NCBI GenBank assembly: GCA_033557675.1
Contig: JAWQRM010000636.1
Location: 1-20,842, forward strand
Length of the DNA: 20,842 nucleotides
Direction: 5' to 3'
Source of the DNA: Coptodactyla brooksi
Taxonomy: Eukaryota; Arthropoda; Insecta; Coleoptera; Scarabaeidae
Under the pieces are notes generated by a model, which worked only from the letters and a program-made list of their open reading frames with translations, made no database searches and had not been told where the DNA came from. The position numbers and the translations under genes are program-made. The first letter of the stretch is position 1. Every line of letters begins with the position of its first letter. Of the stretch, positions 1 to 9,732 are shown piece after piece.

Positions 1-62
1 GCATAAAATTCCGCGTCGAATGGTATATCTCAAGTCCCGAAAAGCCACCATCAACGCAAACA
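1..62 (-). CDS. PCMTD1: PCMTD1/2-like protein, third coding exon (cut by window edge)
   Basis: A short piece on the minus strand, found by continuing the phase-1 splice. The acceptor GGGAAG (AG at 64-63) followed by TG completes a Leu codon, and the frame then reads FALMVAFRDLRYTIRRGILC up to the window edge. FRDLRYTIRRGI corresponds to the LQDLARIYIRRTLR-type segment that follows the methyltransferase domain in vertebrate PCMTD1 and leads into the C-terminal SOCS-box region. The alternative AG six bases upstream (at 70-69) is out of frame and hits a stop after five codons, so this acceptor is preferred. The rest of the C-terminus lies outside the window. Confidence 0.82.
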
Positions 63-1499
63 CTTCCCTTGTAAGAAATACAAAACTGAATAAATAAATC
101 ATACTGAAAATTAATCACTTCTTTGTTAGGTCATTAAATATGCAATAGTTTCATAAATGCTAACTTTAAAGCCTCTCTGGCATGTCTGACATTTTACTTA
201 GGAAATCCTTATTATTTTTAAGGTTTATCTCACTGATTCAAAGGCATGTTTCAATTTATGTGTGGGGAACACTTACCTCAGATAACTGAAAATCTGAGAT
301 GATACTCTCAGTATGAGAAAGATGATAGTCTCAGACTGGACGATAGTATCGGTATCGTGCTACTTCCAGTCTGAGGAAATTCTAGAAGATCATTGCGATT
401 TTATTAAAATGTCAACTGAAATGTCCCTTACAGGTGTGCACTAAATATCCGAGAACTCATGCAAAGTACTTTGACTATGTGATAAGTTATTGTCTGGCGG
501 TTTTAATCTTAAAAATGAGCCACATAGACGACCTGAGTCCCAGGTAGATAATGACGAGCTGAAAGCTATACTGGAAGTGACTCCATCTCAACTGATACGT
601 GAATTAGTAATACGACTTGACGATACTATTATAACAATATTGATCATTTGAAACAAATCAGCAACATAAAGAAATTGAATAGATGAGTTCTGCTTGAATT
701 AAATGAGCATTAGAAAAAAACTCATCTTGAAGTTTGCCTTTCTTTGATGTTACGACATAGAGGCCAATGAAAATGTATAGAATTACTAAAATAAGTTCAT
801 AATTCATATTAAATAATTTACAATCCATGATTTTTTAATGGTATTTTAAAGAACATAATAATCTTAGTGATGTCACATCACGTTTCTAACTTGTCTAATT
901 TATGTTGTAAAAATTAGATTAAAAGAATTATATTTGGAATGAGTAGTGATGAAATAAATGTAAACACGGAAGCTTAAAATCTTCCTAGTTTAATTTTTAT
1001 GAAATATCTTGATAATTTCTTGAGTTTTCAAGAATTATAGATTTTTCTTGAACTGTACTGTAACTAAATTGTTGTCGACACATTTTAACTAAATACTCTA
1101 AATAATACATAAACAAACTACAACTGAATTCTATATATAATACAAATAATTACATTAAAGACTGTTAAATAAAATACTGTTAGCTGGAATGGTTCATTGC
1201 ATTTGGATAATTCTCTTTTAATTACTTGTTACTTTACTACGCATAATATGATCACATACCTCTAATGATAATCATGCCCTGTATTGAGTAATAACCCTAC
1301 ATTGCACATAACATAAACAATTACAGTGTCACTGAGTTTCAATGTTTGGATCCATTCCAGTCATTTTAGAAACAAAGCTTGAACTTGTTACCTAATACAT
1401 TGCTCCACTTTGTTTTTGCTACCGTGCCAAGTCCTTGCAATGGATTATCAAAATAGATACGGAAGAATAAATTTAGAAAAGGAACGTAAAAGCACTCAC
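63..1499 (-). other. PCMTD intron 2
   Basis: AT-rich intron between the exons 1500..1751 and 1..62, phase 1. Apart from a mariner relic at about 484..775 on the opposite strand I see no coding or structured element in it. The stretch 776..1499 holds only AT-rich sequence. Confidence 0.8.
484..775 (+). pseudogene. mariner transposase relic (N-terminal/linker part, mellifera-like)
   Basis: Decayed mariner-family transposase, antisense to the PCMTD gene. The plus strand reads SGGFNLKNEPHRRPESQVDN, then DELKAILEVTPSQLIRELV. After a frameshift it reads DHLKQISNIKKLNR, a stop where mariners have Trp (TGA for TGG), VLLELNEH, another stop, and KKTHLEVCLSLMLRH. This is the second helix-turn-helix and linker (the LKQIGKVKKLDRWVPHELNE region) of mellifera-subfamily mariners. 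The catalytic domain and the inverted ends are not recognisable. At least three stops and one frameshift make it inactive. Confidence 0.8.
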
Positions 1500-1751
1500 A
1501 TAATTCGACGAGATCTTGATTCCCTTCTGGTGGAATAATAAGCGTAGCAAACGATACTGGTATCAGCATTTGATCTATCCACTCCACCTCCGATATCCTC
1601 TTTATTTCCATGAGATGGTCATTTAACGGCATTATCAATATTCCTCCAACTCTTAAGAGACTTTTCATGTAACTTTCATACTGTTCGGGACAAGAAGCTC
1701 CGCAATAAACTCTGTCGTATTGTCGACCATTCGCAAGACACAAACAATTTC
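1500..1751 (-). CDS. PCMTD1: PCMTD1/2-like protein, second coding exon
   Basis: This exon completes the methyltransferase-like fold. It reads on from KFIQ-G as NCLCLANGRQYDRVYCGA, then SYMKSLLRVGGILIMPLNDH (the PIMT strand with the LKxGGxLVxP-type motif) and IPVSFATLIIPPEGNQDLVE. It is bounded by an acceptor CTTTCAG (AG at 1753-1752) and a donor T-GTGAGT (GT at 1499-1498). Its 252 bases keep phase 1 on both sides. The reading frame stays open for about 20 codons past the donor, but that tail has no family similarity and is intron. An open reading through 1366..1773 is therefore only partly coding. No inactivating change is visible. Confidence 0.92.
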
Positions 1752-2654
1752 CTGAAAGAATGGTACATTTCAAAACTTACAAAATGAATATCACTATTGT
1801 ATAATGTATGTTTCAAACATTTTTGGTTGCTATAATCTTGAATTCTTTTTTCATGTCACGTCACAAAATTGAAAACCAAAACAGGCAGCTATACAGTGTG
1901 GATAACTTTTCCCTTTTTTTCACATTTAAGACTGATTTTAAATTATTTTTTGCACTCTATCTATATCTGGCTTTTACATAATTATTACTCAAAACACAAA
2001 AGAGCAGCCATTATGAGAATTTTCTGTTTTTTTAACTAATAGTTGTTTTACGCTCACATGTAGACAGAAGGTGAAGCACAATTCAAAATAGCTTTTTGAA
2101 AATTGTAAATACCATAATTCAGAATCACAAAAATTCTCTACATATGATTTTAATTGTTTCTAAACTTATCCAGTAGCTCTGTCTCCTTTGTGTGCTTCTA
2201 AAATATGCATATAAATGTTCTAAGAAATTTCAGAGTTTTTCACACACAGCACTCCTTGTGTTGCCAAAATTACGTACATAAATTATATCTAGGTGTATTT
2301 TTCAATAATTGCAACTATTAAGATCGGAAGAACTATTGTGTAAAATATTAAACAAAAATCTAAGAATAGTAGTGTATATAAGATTTGAACTAAAAATATG
2401 CGGAATTTATTTTTTTCATGAGCATTATAAACACAATTGTCACAATGTTTTCCTTTTGCATTGGTGCACTTGTCCCTAATTGCGGTGGCATTGATAACCA
2501 TTTTGGATTTTGCATTAAATTTTACTTTAACAAAGGGATAAAGTGCCGCACTATATTGGAAATATTGAATGTTGCTTTTAACGAGTTTTCTACGAATAAA
2601 ACAATTTTTTACAAGTAGTAGAAATGTTCCAAGAGAGATGTACAAGATAACAAG

Positions 2655-2920
2655 CACCCTGGACGTGCATCACATCCACCAAAAAATGACTATGGGCAAT
2701 CGTCAAATCTCTGCCAGAGATTGCTGATTATGTTGGCATATCAGTTGGCTCATGCTAAGCAATTTTTTTAATGTTTGAAATTGTTGAACTGCGATCAAAA
2801 GCACTGCTGAATGAACTTTGCTCAGAAGTTGCTAAATGAAGTCAACGACGATTCAGATCTGCTCAAATGGGTCAGAACTGGTAATGAAATCTGGTTGTAC
2901 GGATATGATGTTCAAACTAT
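2655..2920 (+). pseudogene. mariner transposase relic, second subfamily (HTH to first catalytic motif)
   Basis: Fragment of a mariner transposase. The plus strand gives LPEIADYVGISVGSC, a stop and AIF in one frame. A frameshift follows, then LNCDQKHC, a stop, MNFAQKLLNEVNDDSDLL and KWVRTGNEIWLYGYDVQT. The last part corresponds to the VITGDESWVYGYDVET block that carries the first catalytic Asp of the DD34D triad; here GDES has become GNEI, so that Asp is lost. Similarity stops soon after position 2920, and the other two catalytic residues and inverted ends are not visible. It comes from a different subfamily than the relic at 484..775, because the helix-turn-helix wording (EIADxxGIS) is different. 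Confidence 0.85.
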
Positions 2921-3662
2921 GTATGTCTTGAGTGTAAAAAACCTTTTATTAAGCGATATTTGAGATTATTTCATAAGTTTTATTCCATGGATTTAGCAAA
3001 TGGTGTGCAGATGTGAATCTAAATAATCATTACTCAAACATAAACTAAAATCATGTAACAAAGAATGGAATGAAGCACGTTGTTAAAATTGTGCATTTTA
3101 AAAAACAAAAATAATCTGCACATAAATGCTTTTAGTTATACAAGAAATTTAAGAGGCAATCTTTTGTTATAAGCTATAAGTTATAAACTGAATGATAACA
3201 ATTTTACTACGTAATTCCTATTTTCTTTTCTGATTCATAGCATTCTTAGGAACAGCGACATTAGGAAAACTGACTATTGAAAAAATAATATTCTAAATTG
3301 CACTATGAATTTAATTAGTTATTTGCTAAACACCCATATGACAACAATCAGGTCATCATACAGGTGTTTAGCTGAGACGACAATCAGTAATATATATCAA
3401 ATTTCGTATCTAAACTGATCTATCAGTAATTTATTAATAGCCCTTGGCTACAATATCAAAAATTGTAAGGTTTACAACATCACAAGTCCACATAATCACA
3501 TATAATTGTATACTAGCATTATCAGTATTAATCACTATACATGCCATTCTTGTAATAAGTAATACAAACAAGTAATTTTGTCCATGTACTGAAATTATCA
3601 CTAACTATATTTATCCTTAACTTAATAATCTTATTAAGTTAATATACTTAATCATCTTATTA

Positions 3663-3862
3663 AGTAAATTTGCTTTTTGTTGTATACAAGTTCAAATTAT
3701 TACACAGCTATTCATATACATTATTTACTTCATTATTAATTATATTTGCGACACTACTAACACTGTAACATACTGCAATATCATCTACAAATAATTGAAT
3801 TTTGACACCATAGCATTAATATATAAAGTAAACAGACAGTTCCAAAACTGTAACCTTGTCTT
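3663..3862 (-). pseudogene. Non-LTR retrotransposon reverse transcriptase relic
   Basis: On the minus strand a short stretch reads QGYSFGTV (a decayed QGSxLGP motif) near 3859..3836. A one-base frame change leads to LFTLYINAM, then KIQLFVDDIAVCY at about 3800..3765, and LNLYTTKSKF near 3697..3665. The order and spacing match the palm domain of non-LTR reverse transcriptases: the (F/Y)xDD catalytic box followed by a LNxxKTKF-type helix. Only about 65 codons remain. The clade cannot be named from this. The fold-back at 3897..4427 begins about 35 bases upstream of the fragment and may have interrupted it. Confidence 0.6.
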
Positions 3863-3896
3863 TTGTTTCTTATTATCAATATAAAATACTACACTA

Positions 3897-4427
3897 TTAT
3901 GGGTTCGTTGTATTCTAATTCCTGATTGACAAGCACTTTTTTTCTAAATGTAGTCGACATGTTTCAACGATTTTGATATTATCAAGACTAATGTATTTTT
4001 TGTTGTTTCTGCTCTTATAGAGAAGATGACGGTTTTATTGTAGGAGCCTATTGAAATATAGAATGGGATCTGGTGTTTACCTGAATGTTTATTGCGGGGT
4101 TTTTAGGGTTTCTCGGAATATTTCTAAGTTCTCGTGAATGTTTAGTTTTCCGCTTTTACCTAAGACTTTCAGTAAAAATGCACAAGAACTTAGAAATATT
4201 CCAAGAAACCATAAAAAAACGCTGCAATAAACATCCAGTTAAACACCAGTTCCCATCCTATATTCCAACCAATTAGGCTCCTACAATAAAACTGTCATTC
4301 CCTATACATAAGCAGAAATAACAAGAAACACATTAGTCTGGATAATAGAGAAAATGCTAAAACATGTCGACTACATTTAGAAAAACAGTGCTCGTCAATC
4401 AAGAATCAAAATACAATGAACCCACAA
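3897..4427. repeat. Fold-back element with about 240-bp inverted arms
   Basis: The left arm (3901..4136) and right arm (4181..4423) are inverted copies, roughly 80% alike by eye. They share GGGTTCRTTGTATT at the outer ends, the block CTAAATGTAGTCGACATG, TTTTATTGTAGGAGCCTA in the middle and GGAATATTTCTAAGTTCT at the inner ends. The spacer is only about 45 bases. No clear target-site duplication flanks it and no protein is encoded; the open frame at 4085..4276 is a product of the inverted arms. Each arm carries a GAAACATGTCGAC / AAAACATGTCGAC segment that resembles the GAAAC-containing motifs of the other fold-back at 12317..12512. Confidence 0.85.
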
Positions 4428-4928
4428 CTTGAAGACGAAGCCAGGAAGAAAACATAAATATTCTGACTACGCAGTTAGTCGAAATTCATATTTTTGTAAT
4501 TTTAGTATAAATTCTTACTAATTGGTCATTCATGACAGGTGCAGTACCAGTGTAGCCATATTTAAACGAACCCTTAAAGCATATCTGTTAATTATTCATT
4601 GCTTGCATGTTTTAGGCTTTTTGTATTCTACTCCTATTTTCCACATCTGATTTCATCTGGTATCACAATGGTTTCAATTTAATTATGATTAAATTTTGAA
4701 TTGCACTTGATTTGAATGCTTTGTTTATATTATTAGTAATTTAGCCCTAGGGAATTGTATTATTTTATGCTAAGCCCTTGTCGATAAATCAACTATTTGT
4801 CCATGTTCTTATGCTTTTTTTTATACGATTAGTTTATTGTTCTATTATAGTTCTTTTTTTGTGTATAACATGACATGTCTTATTTGAAAGTTTGTTAGAG
4901 GTGTCTCTAATTTTTTGACCACTCGGTG

Positions 4929-5256
4929 TATATGTGACAGCTAAAGCAAGAATTAGAAGTAAACTTCAACTGGTTAAAGTGGGGATTACCAGAGCTTTGC
5001 GGTTAAAGCCCGAAGAGTTTCCAACACTTCCACCTCTAACCAGCTAAAACTGGGTTGGGTTGGTTAGGACTGGGTTGGGTTGGATAGGGTTGGGTAGGAT
5101 TGGATTGGGTTTAAAAGTTGCAGGGTTGGTTAGACCCAGTTTTAGCCGGTTAAAGGTGAAAGCGTTCAAGCTTTAGCCGCAAAGCCTTGGTAATCCCCAC
5201 TTTAACCGGTTAAACCTAGGTTTACTTTAATTCTTGCTATAGCCGCAACATATATA
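4929..5256. mobile_element. MITE-like element with 125-bp inverted arms and a TTGGG-rich core
   Basis: The left arm (4929..5053) and right arm (5132..5256) are imperfect inverted copies. Both start TATATGT, then carry GCAAGAATTA, GTAAAC, GGTTAAAGTGGGGATTACCA, the block GCTTTGCGG and GCTAAAACTGGGT. The outer TA could be part of a TA target site but this is not certain. No transposase is encoded, which fits a non-autonomous element. The core (5054..5131) is a degenerate G-rich tandem repeat built of TTGGG, TTAGG and ATAGGG units, the same sequence type as the larger arrays at 6913..7002 and 7268..7492. Confidence 0.75.
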
Positions 5257-6238
5257 AGCATTGAAAGACTACAAAATTGATTTTCCACAATTTACTTAGT
5301 CCTTTTTAATTTGTTCTATAGCAGCACAAGAATTCTCAAATTTAGTAGTCCAAGAATATTGTTCTGGGGATGTTAAATCTATAGCAATACACAAGTATGG
5401 AATTTAAAAGTTGAAAACGGAATTCGTTTTGAGCAAGACTGGAAATAAAAGAAATGCAATAATTACATCTTAATTTCATTTAATTAACTTAAACGCTAAG
5501 AGTCCAAAATAGATCTGATTTCATTGCTACCCGACATTAATAGAATTAAAATGTTTGATTACAATTCTCCCCAATCAACTTGCATGTCCTAAACATTACA
5601 AACAACCATTAACGATTAATAAGTAATTTTAGGTTGATAATCTGTGTATACTTTTTAAGTGTAACTGTTTTATTAAATTTTTGTTATCAGTTTGGCAATA
5701 TATACAAATAAAACAGATAAGAATAAACACAAGTAATAAACGCCTTTTTTTCAATTTCAAGCAGAAGATTTATTTAATTTTATTATTTACAATTTTAATA
5801 GAAAAATAACGTAAAAATTATATGTATGTAAAGGTTTATGTCCACTTATGTCTGAATTCTTTCAAACATTTGAACATCGTGCCTTTTAACCCCACTCATA
5901 TCATTCTTACTATATACCTCACTTATTCTACACATAGGTGTATAGAACATGCAATGCGGCTTTTATAAGTTCTTTGTTCTGAGAGAAGACTGCTGTAGGA
6001 TGTGTTACAAATTAGCTTATGTTTTTAACTTATTTCGTTCTTACTGTCTACATCATTGTACTGATAAGCACTCAGTACGTCAGGCACTTATATATTGTAT
6101 ATTTAAAAACATCACTGTTCCAAATTCATCTGTATTCTTAAAAAATCACAAGAATATGAAATGACATTAATCAATATTTGAGGTACATACAGGATGTTAA
6201 AGCAGATATGTGACATACTGTGATATGTAAAGCATTTT

Positions 6239-6367
6239 CCCCACTATGCCACTTGGCAATGCCATTTGGCAAAGCATGACATAGTGTGGACTAATGCCAA
6301 TGGACTAATGGACTAATAGCAAAATCGCGCCATGTGCATAACTGGCATTGCCAGTTGCCATAGTAGG
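6239..6367. mobile_element. Short MITE-like inverted repeat element
   Basis: About 129 bases with imperfect inverted ends: CCCCACTATGCCACTTGGCA at 6239..6258 pairs with GGCATTGCCAGTTGCCATAG through AGGG at 6343..6367. The TTGGCAATGCCA motif is itself palindromic. The middle has tandem copies of TGGACTAA (about 6286..6318). No coding capacity and no certain target-site duplication. Confidence 0.55.
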
Positions 6368-6912
6368 GACATGTCTTAAGAATCAATTAATGTATTAAAA
6401 TAACAGACATACAATTTTTTTGTGGACATCAGTTTTCCTCACATGTTTAAAAAATCCTGTAAGTCCAATGACATCTATTTTATAATTCTTTTGGTATCAG
6501 AATTACTATATTTTCTTACTCACCATTTTTGAGCTAATCTGCTAGTGATATCATTAAGGTTCTTAAGCTAACATTATTAGGTATTAGTCAGTTCAAAAAC
6601 CAATTTTTAATTATTGAATATTATTTGGATTGTTATAATTTTTTTGCTTATTATTTAGTTTAGGTAAGTCAATTTTACATAAATCTAGCTTTTATTTTGA
6701 TAAGCAAAAGTAATAAAGTTAAAGAAATAAACAAAAATGTCATTTACGAATGTCGTAACAAATTCGGCTAAAATGCAGAATCTGTGAAATGCGTTAATTT
6801 GTGTGAAACTGGTTTAAGTGGACTGGCTGTTGCTTCAGAGTCGGGGAAGGAAAATTTTGTCTGGGACATAAAAAGTGCGGGACACGGCGAGCTGAATTTA
6901 GCGACAAGTTAT

Positions 6913-7002
6913 GCTAGGTTGGGTTGGGTTGACTTGGGTTGGGTTGACTTGGGTTGGGTTGGGTTGACTTGGGTTGGGTTGGGTTGGATTGGGTTGGAGA
7001 AA
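6913..7002 (+). repeat. TTGGG minisatellite with G-quadruplex motif
   Basis: Tandem GGGTT units broken at intervals by GACTT and GATT. Four GGG runs at 6921..6943, separated by 2, 7 and 2 bases, satisfy the usual G-quadruplex pattern, and further runs follow to 6995. The G-rich strand is the plus strand, which is the template strand for the PCMTD gene. Open frames across it exist only because the unit contains no stop; they are not genes. Confidence 0.9.
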
Positions 7003-7085
7003 GTGGAAGAAGGCAGAGAGATGGAAGAGAGAAGGGCGGGGGAGAGACAGAGGAGAGATGTGGAGGAGGTATAGAGGAGGGGAAA
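7003..7085 (+). repeat. Polypurine (GA-rich) tract
   Basis: About 80 bases made almost entirely of A and G on the plus strand (GGAAGA, GAGAGA, GGAGAGA motifs, one GGGCGGGGGAG run), directly after the first G-rich array. It is a polypyrimidine tract in the sense of the PCMTD transcript. Mirror symmetry good enough for triplex DNA was not established. Confidence 0.7.
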
Positions 7086-7267
7086 CGCAGGAGACAACAA
7101 CCGCCCTGAAGGAATGCGGAAGCGGTGCCAGGGCAGCTGGAAAAAGGATTTTTTTTAGTTGGTATACCGGGTAGCAGAATGCCCCGGGAGTCCCACACTA
7201 CCAATGGCAGAATTTATTTTTCTGTTAGTAAAGTCTTTAAGATTTCCCCTCCTGCCAATAAAAAAAA

Positions 7268-7492
7268 GGGGTTGGGTCGGGTTGGGTTGGGTTGGTTTGG
7301 TTTGGGTTGATTTGGTTTGGGTTGGTTTGGGTTGGTTTGGTTTGGGTTGGTTTGGTTTGGGTTGGTTTGGTTTGGGTTGGTTTGGTTTGGGTTGGTATGG
7401 TTTGGTTTGGGTTGGGTTGGTTTGGTTTGGGTTGGTTTGGTTTGGTTTGGGTTAGGTTGGGTTGGGTTGTTTGATTGGGTTGGGTTGGTAAT
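7268..7492 (+). repeat. TTTGG/TTGGG minisatellite with 15-bp higher-order unit
   Basis: A 225-base array of GGTTT and GGGTT units. In the middle (about 7333..7395) a 15-base unit, TTGGTTTGGTTTGGG, repeats about four times almost without change, which points to recent expansion. The right end includes one GGGTTAGG unit of the insect-telomere type. All plus-strand and minus-strand frames are open because the unit is a multiple of 5 bases without a stop; the Trp/Gly/Leu-rich and Pro/Asn/Gln-rich readings are artefacts. The array ends about 165 bases from the PCMTD exon donor. Confidence 0.92.
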
Positions 7493-7627
7493 TGGCAATT
7501 CTGTGTCTCCAACTCTATCTTCAAGTTTTGGTTTAAAGATCTGAGCTTAAAACACGCAAAAAGCACCGTTTTTGGGCATTTTGAATATCCCACGGATTCT
7601 GCATTCCGCCCACAAAATTCAACTTCA

Positions 7628-8225
<598 letters not shown>

Positions 8226-8439
8226 GACGATTCCCGGTTAGTTTTCCTCTACTGCAAGAATATTTACGCGATTAATTTTACAGAGGTAGACATTTTTTCG
8301 TTAAACAACCATTTTACTTGTACGCAAACTCTAAATGAAAACCAGCAGAACGTAGGCAAGCAAAACAACTTTGGATGTCAAATATAATTCAAATAGTGGG
8401 GAGATCAAGAACAGGCTGTTTTTACTTCTAGTTTCGAAC

Positions 8440-8451
8440 GGCACATGCGCG
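8440..8451 (+). promoter_or_regulatory. NRF1-like (Ewg-like) motif
   Basis: GGCACATGCGCG matches the NRF1 consensus YGCGCAYGCGCR at 10 of 12 positions. It lies nine bases before a strong donor (GT at 8461) and about 215 bases upstream of the PCMTD leader donor, so it could serve both genes. NRF1 (Ewg in flies) sites are common in animal housekeeping promoters. Assigned by sequence match only. Confidence 0.35.
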
Positions 8452-9288
8452 GATAGAAAGGTAAGAATTTAATGTTTTTATTGCTAATGTCGACGTTAGA
8501 TGTTTCCTATGATTTGACCCAATATTTATTTAAAAAACACCAATTTTCACTTCATTTGCACTAACACTGTTCAATTAATCACTAATCATATTTTAAACCT
8601 TTTCGTTACGAGTTTTACAATTCAAACTTTCACATCGATCTTTTGCAAGAATTATTAATTCACTATGTAAAACGGAACTATTTATAATGTAATAATTCTA
8701 ACAAGGAATTGAAATCATATCTCCGTATATTTCTGTGACCTTGTAGTATTGAATTTTTAGACGTGAGAATAAAGAAAAACACCTGCGATATAGGGAAATA
8801 TGTAGTTGAATTAAATAAAGAGAATCGCACGGGGAATATAGTTTGTTAAAACGTGCTGTCATACTACTATTTTCGTAGCTGTTAACATTAATTAGTTGAT
8901 ACGATTTATTTTAAATTTTGATATCTTTTAATGTGTTTATCCTATTTATTTGAGAACAATGAACTATTGCTACCTAGTACAGTTTTAAAAGTCTCTTTGT
9001 AATAAGTTCGACATTTAATCTTTCGGTGTATGTGTAATATTAAAATAAATAGTCACTACGAAGCTTGTGTTATCAATTAGTTTTATTGCATAACAACTAG
9101 TAATTGTAATTAACTAATTCGTTACGGAAGCTTTAGATCATCTAATAGTGAATTGTATTCGAAGCTGAGTGTTGGTGTTTAGGTATTTAATTGATATATT
9201 ACGTATCTTTATTTAAATCTGCTAAATTTTACTACGCCAGCCATTAGGTACTCCTCCACACCTCCCCCCGCGTATTCCGTGCACCTTT

Positions 9289-9300
9289 TGCGCATGCCCG
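9289..9300 (+). promoter_or_regulatory. NRF1-like (Ewg-like) motif
   Basis: TGCGCATGCCCG matches the NRF1 consensus at 11 of 12 positions. It sits in a local GC-rich patch (about 9250..9305) in otherwise AT-rich DNA, some 85 bases before a possible leader donor (GT at 9386). It marks a likely proximal promoter for the MBT gene. Confidence 0.4.
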
Positions 9301-9732
9301 ACGACAGATTATTCGTGTTGTGTTTCTGTGCTCTTAGAAAATTAAAGTTTATGAAAAATAGAGAGTGTTTGCTGTGAAAATAAGGGTAAATGCTTATACA
9401 TTTTTACTTTATTGATTAACTTCTATACAGTTTATTTAGAATTCTCGCACGGATTTAGCGTTATTTACAACTTTCAGTCGACCAAAATCACAACCGTCAT
9501 AACAAGGATTTCGCACAAAATACTCGTTCATTTTTAAATTTATTAATTTCCCTAAGTCTGTGCTGAGTTTAATTCAATACTGTGCATGTTTTTTTCGCCT
9601 GATAGTGTAGTAGTTGAGATGGATATTATATTTAGAACTAGTTAAAATAAAAATTAGACATGTATCTATCTATTCGCCATATACAGCGTGTCCGCTAAGT
9701 CAGGTGGTTAACCAATGAAATTTTTTACAGAA

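Noticed and set aside
2289..2657. 122-codon open frame on the minus strand with Cys-rich KHCDNC segment and hydrophobic ends
   Set aside because: AT-rich intronic sequence without a recognisable domain. The few Cys do not fit a known finger, and there is no splice support.
4085..4276. 63-codon open frame on the plus strand
   Set aside because: It spans both inner arms and the spacer of the fold-back; no domain, no splice context.
7125..7593. Several long open frames rich in Trp/Gly/Leu (plus) or Pro/Asn/Gln/Thr (minus)
   Set aside because: They are readings of the TTTGG/TTGGG array, whose 5, 10 and 15-base units contain no stop in any frame.
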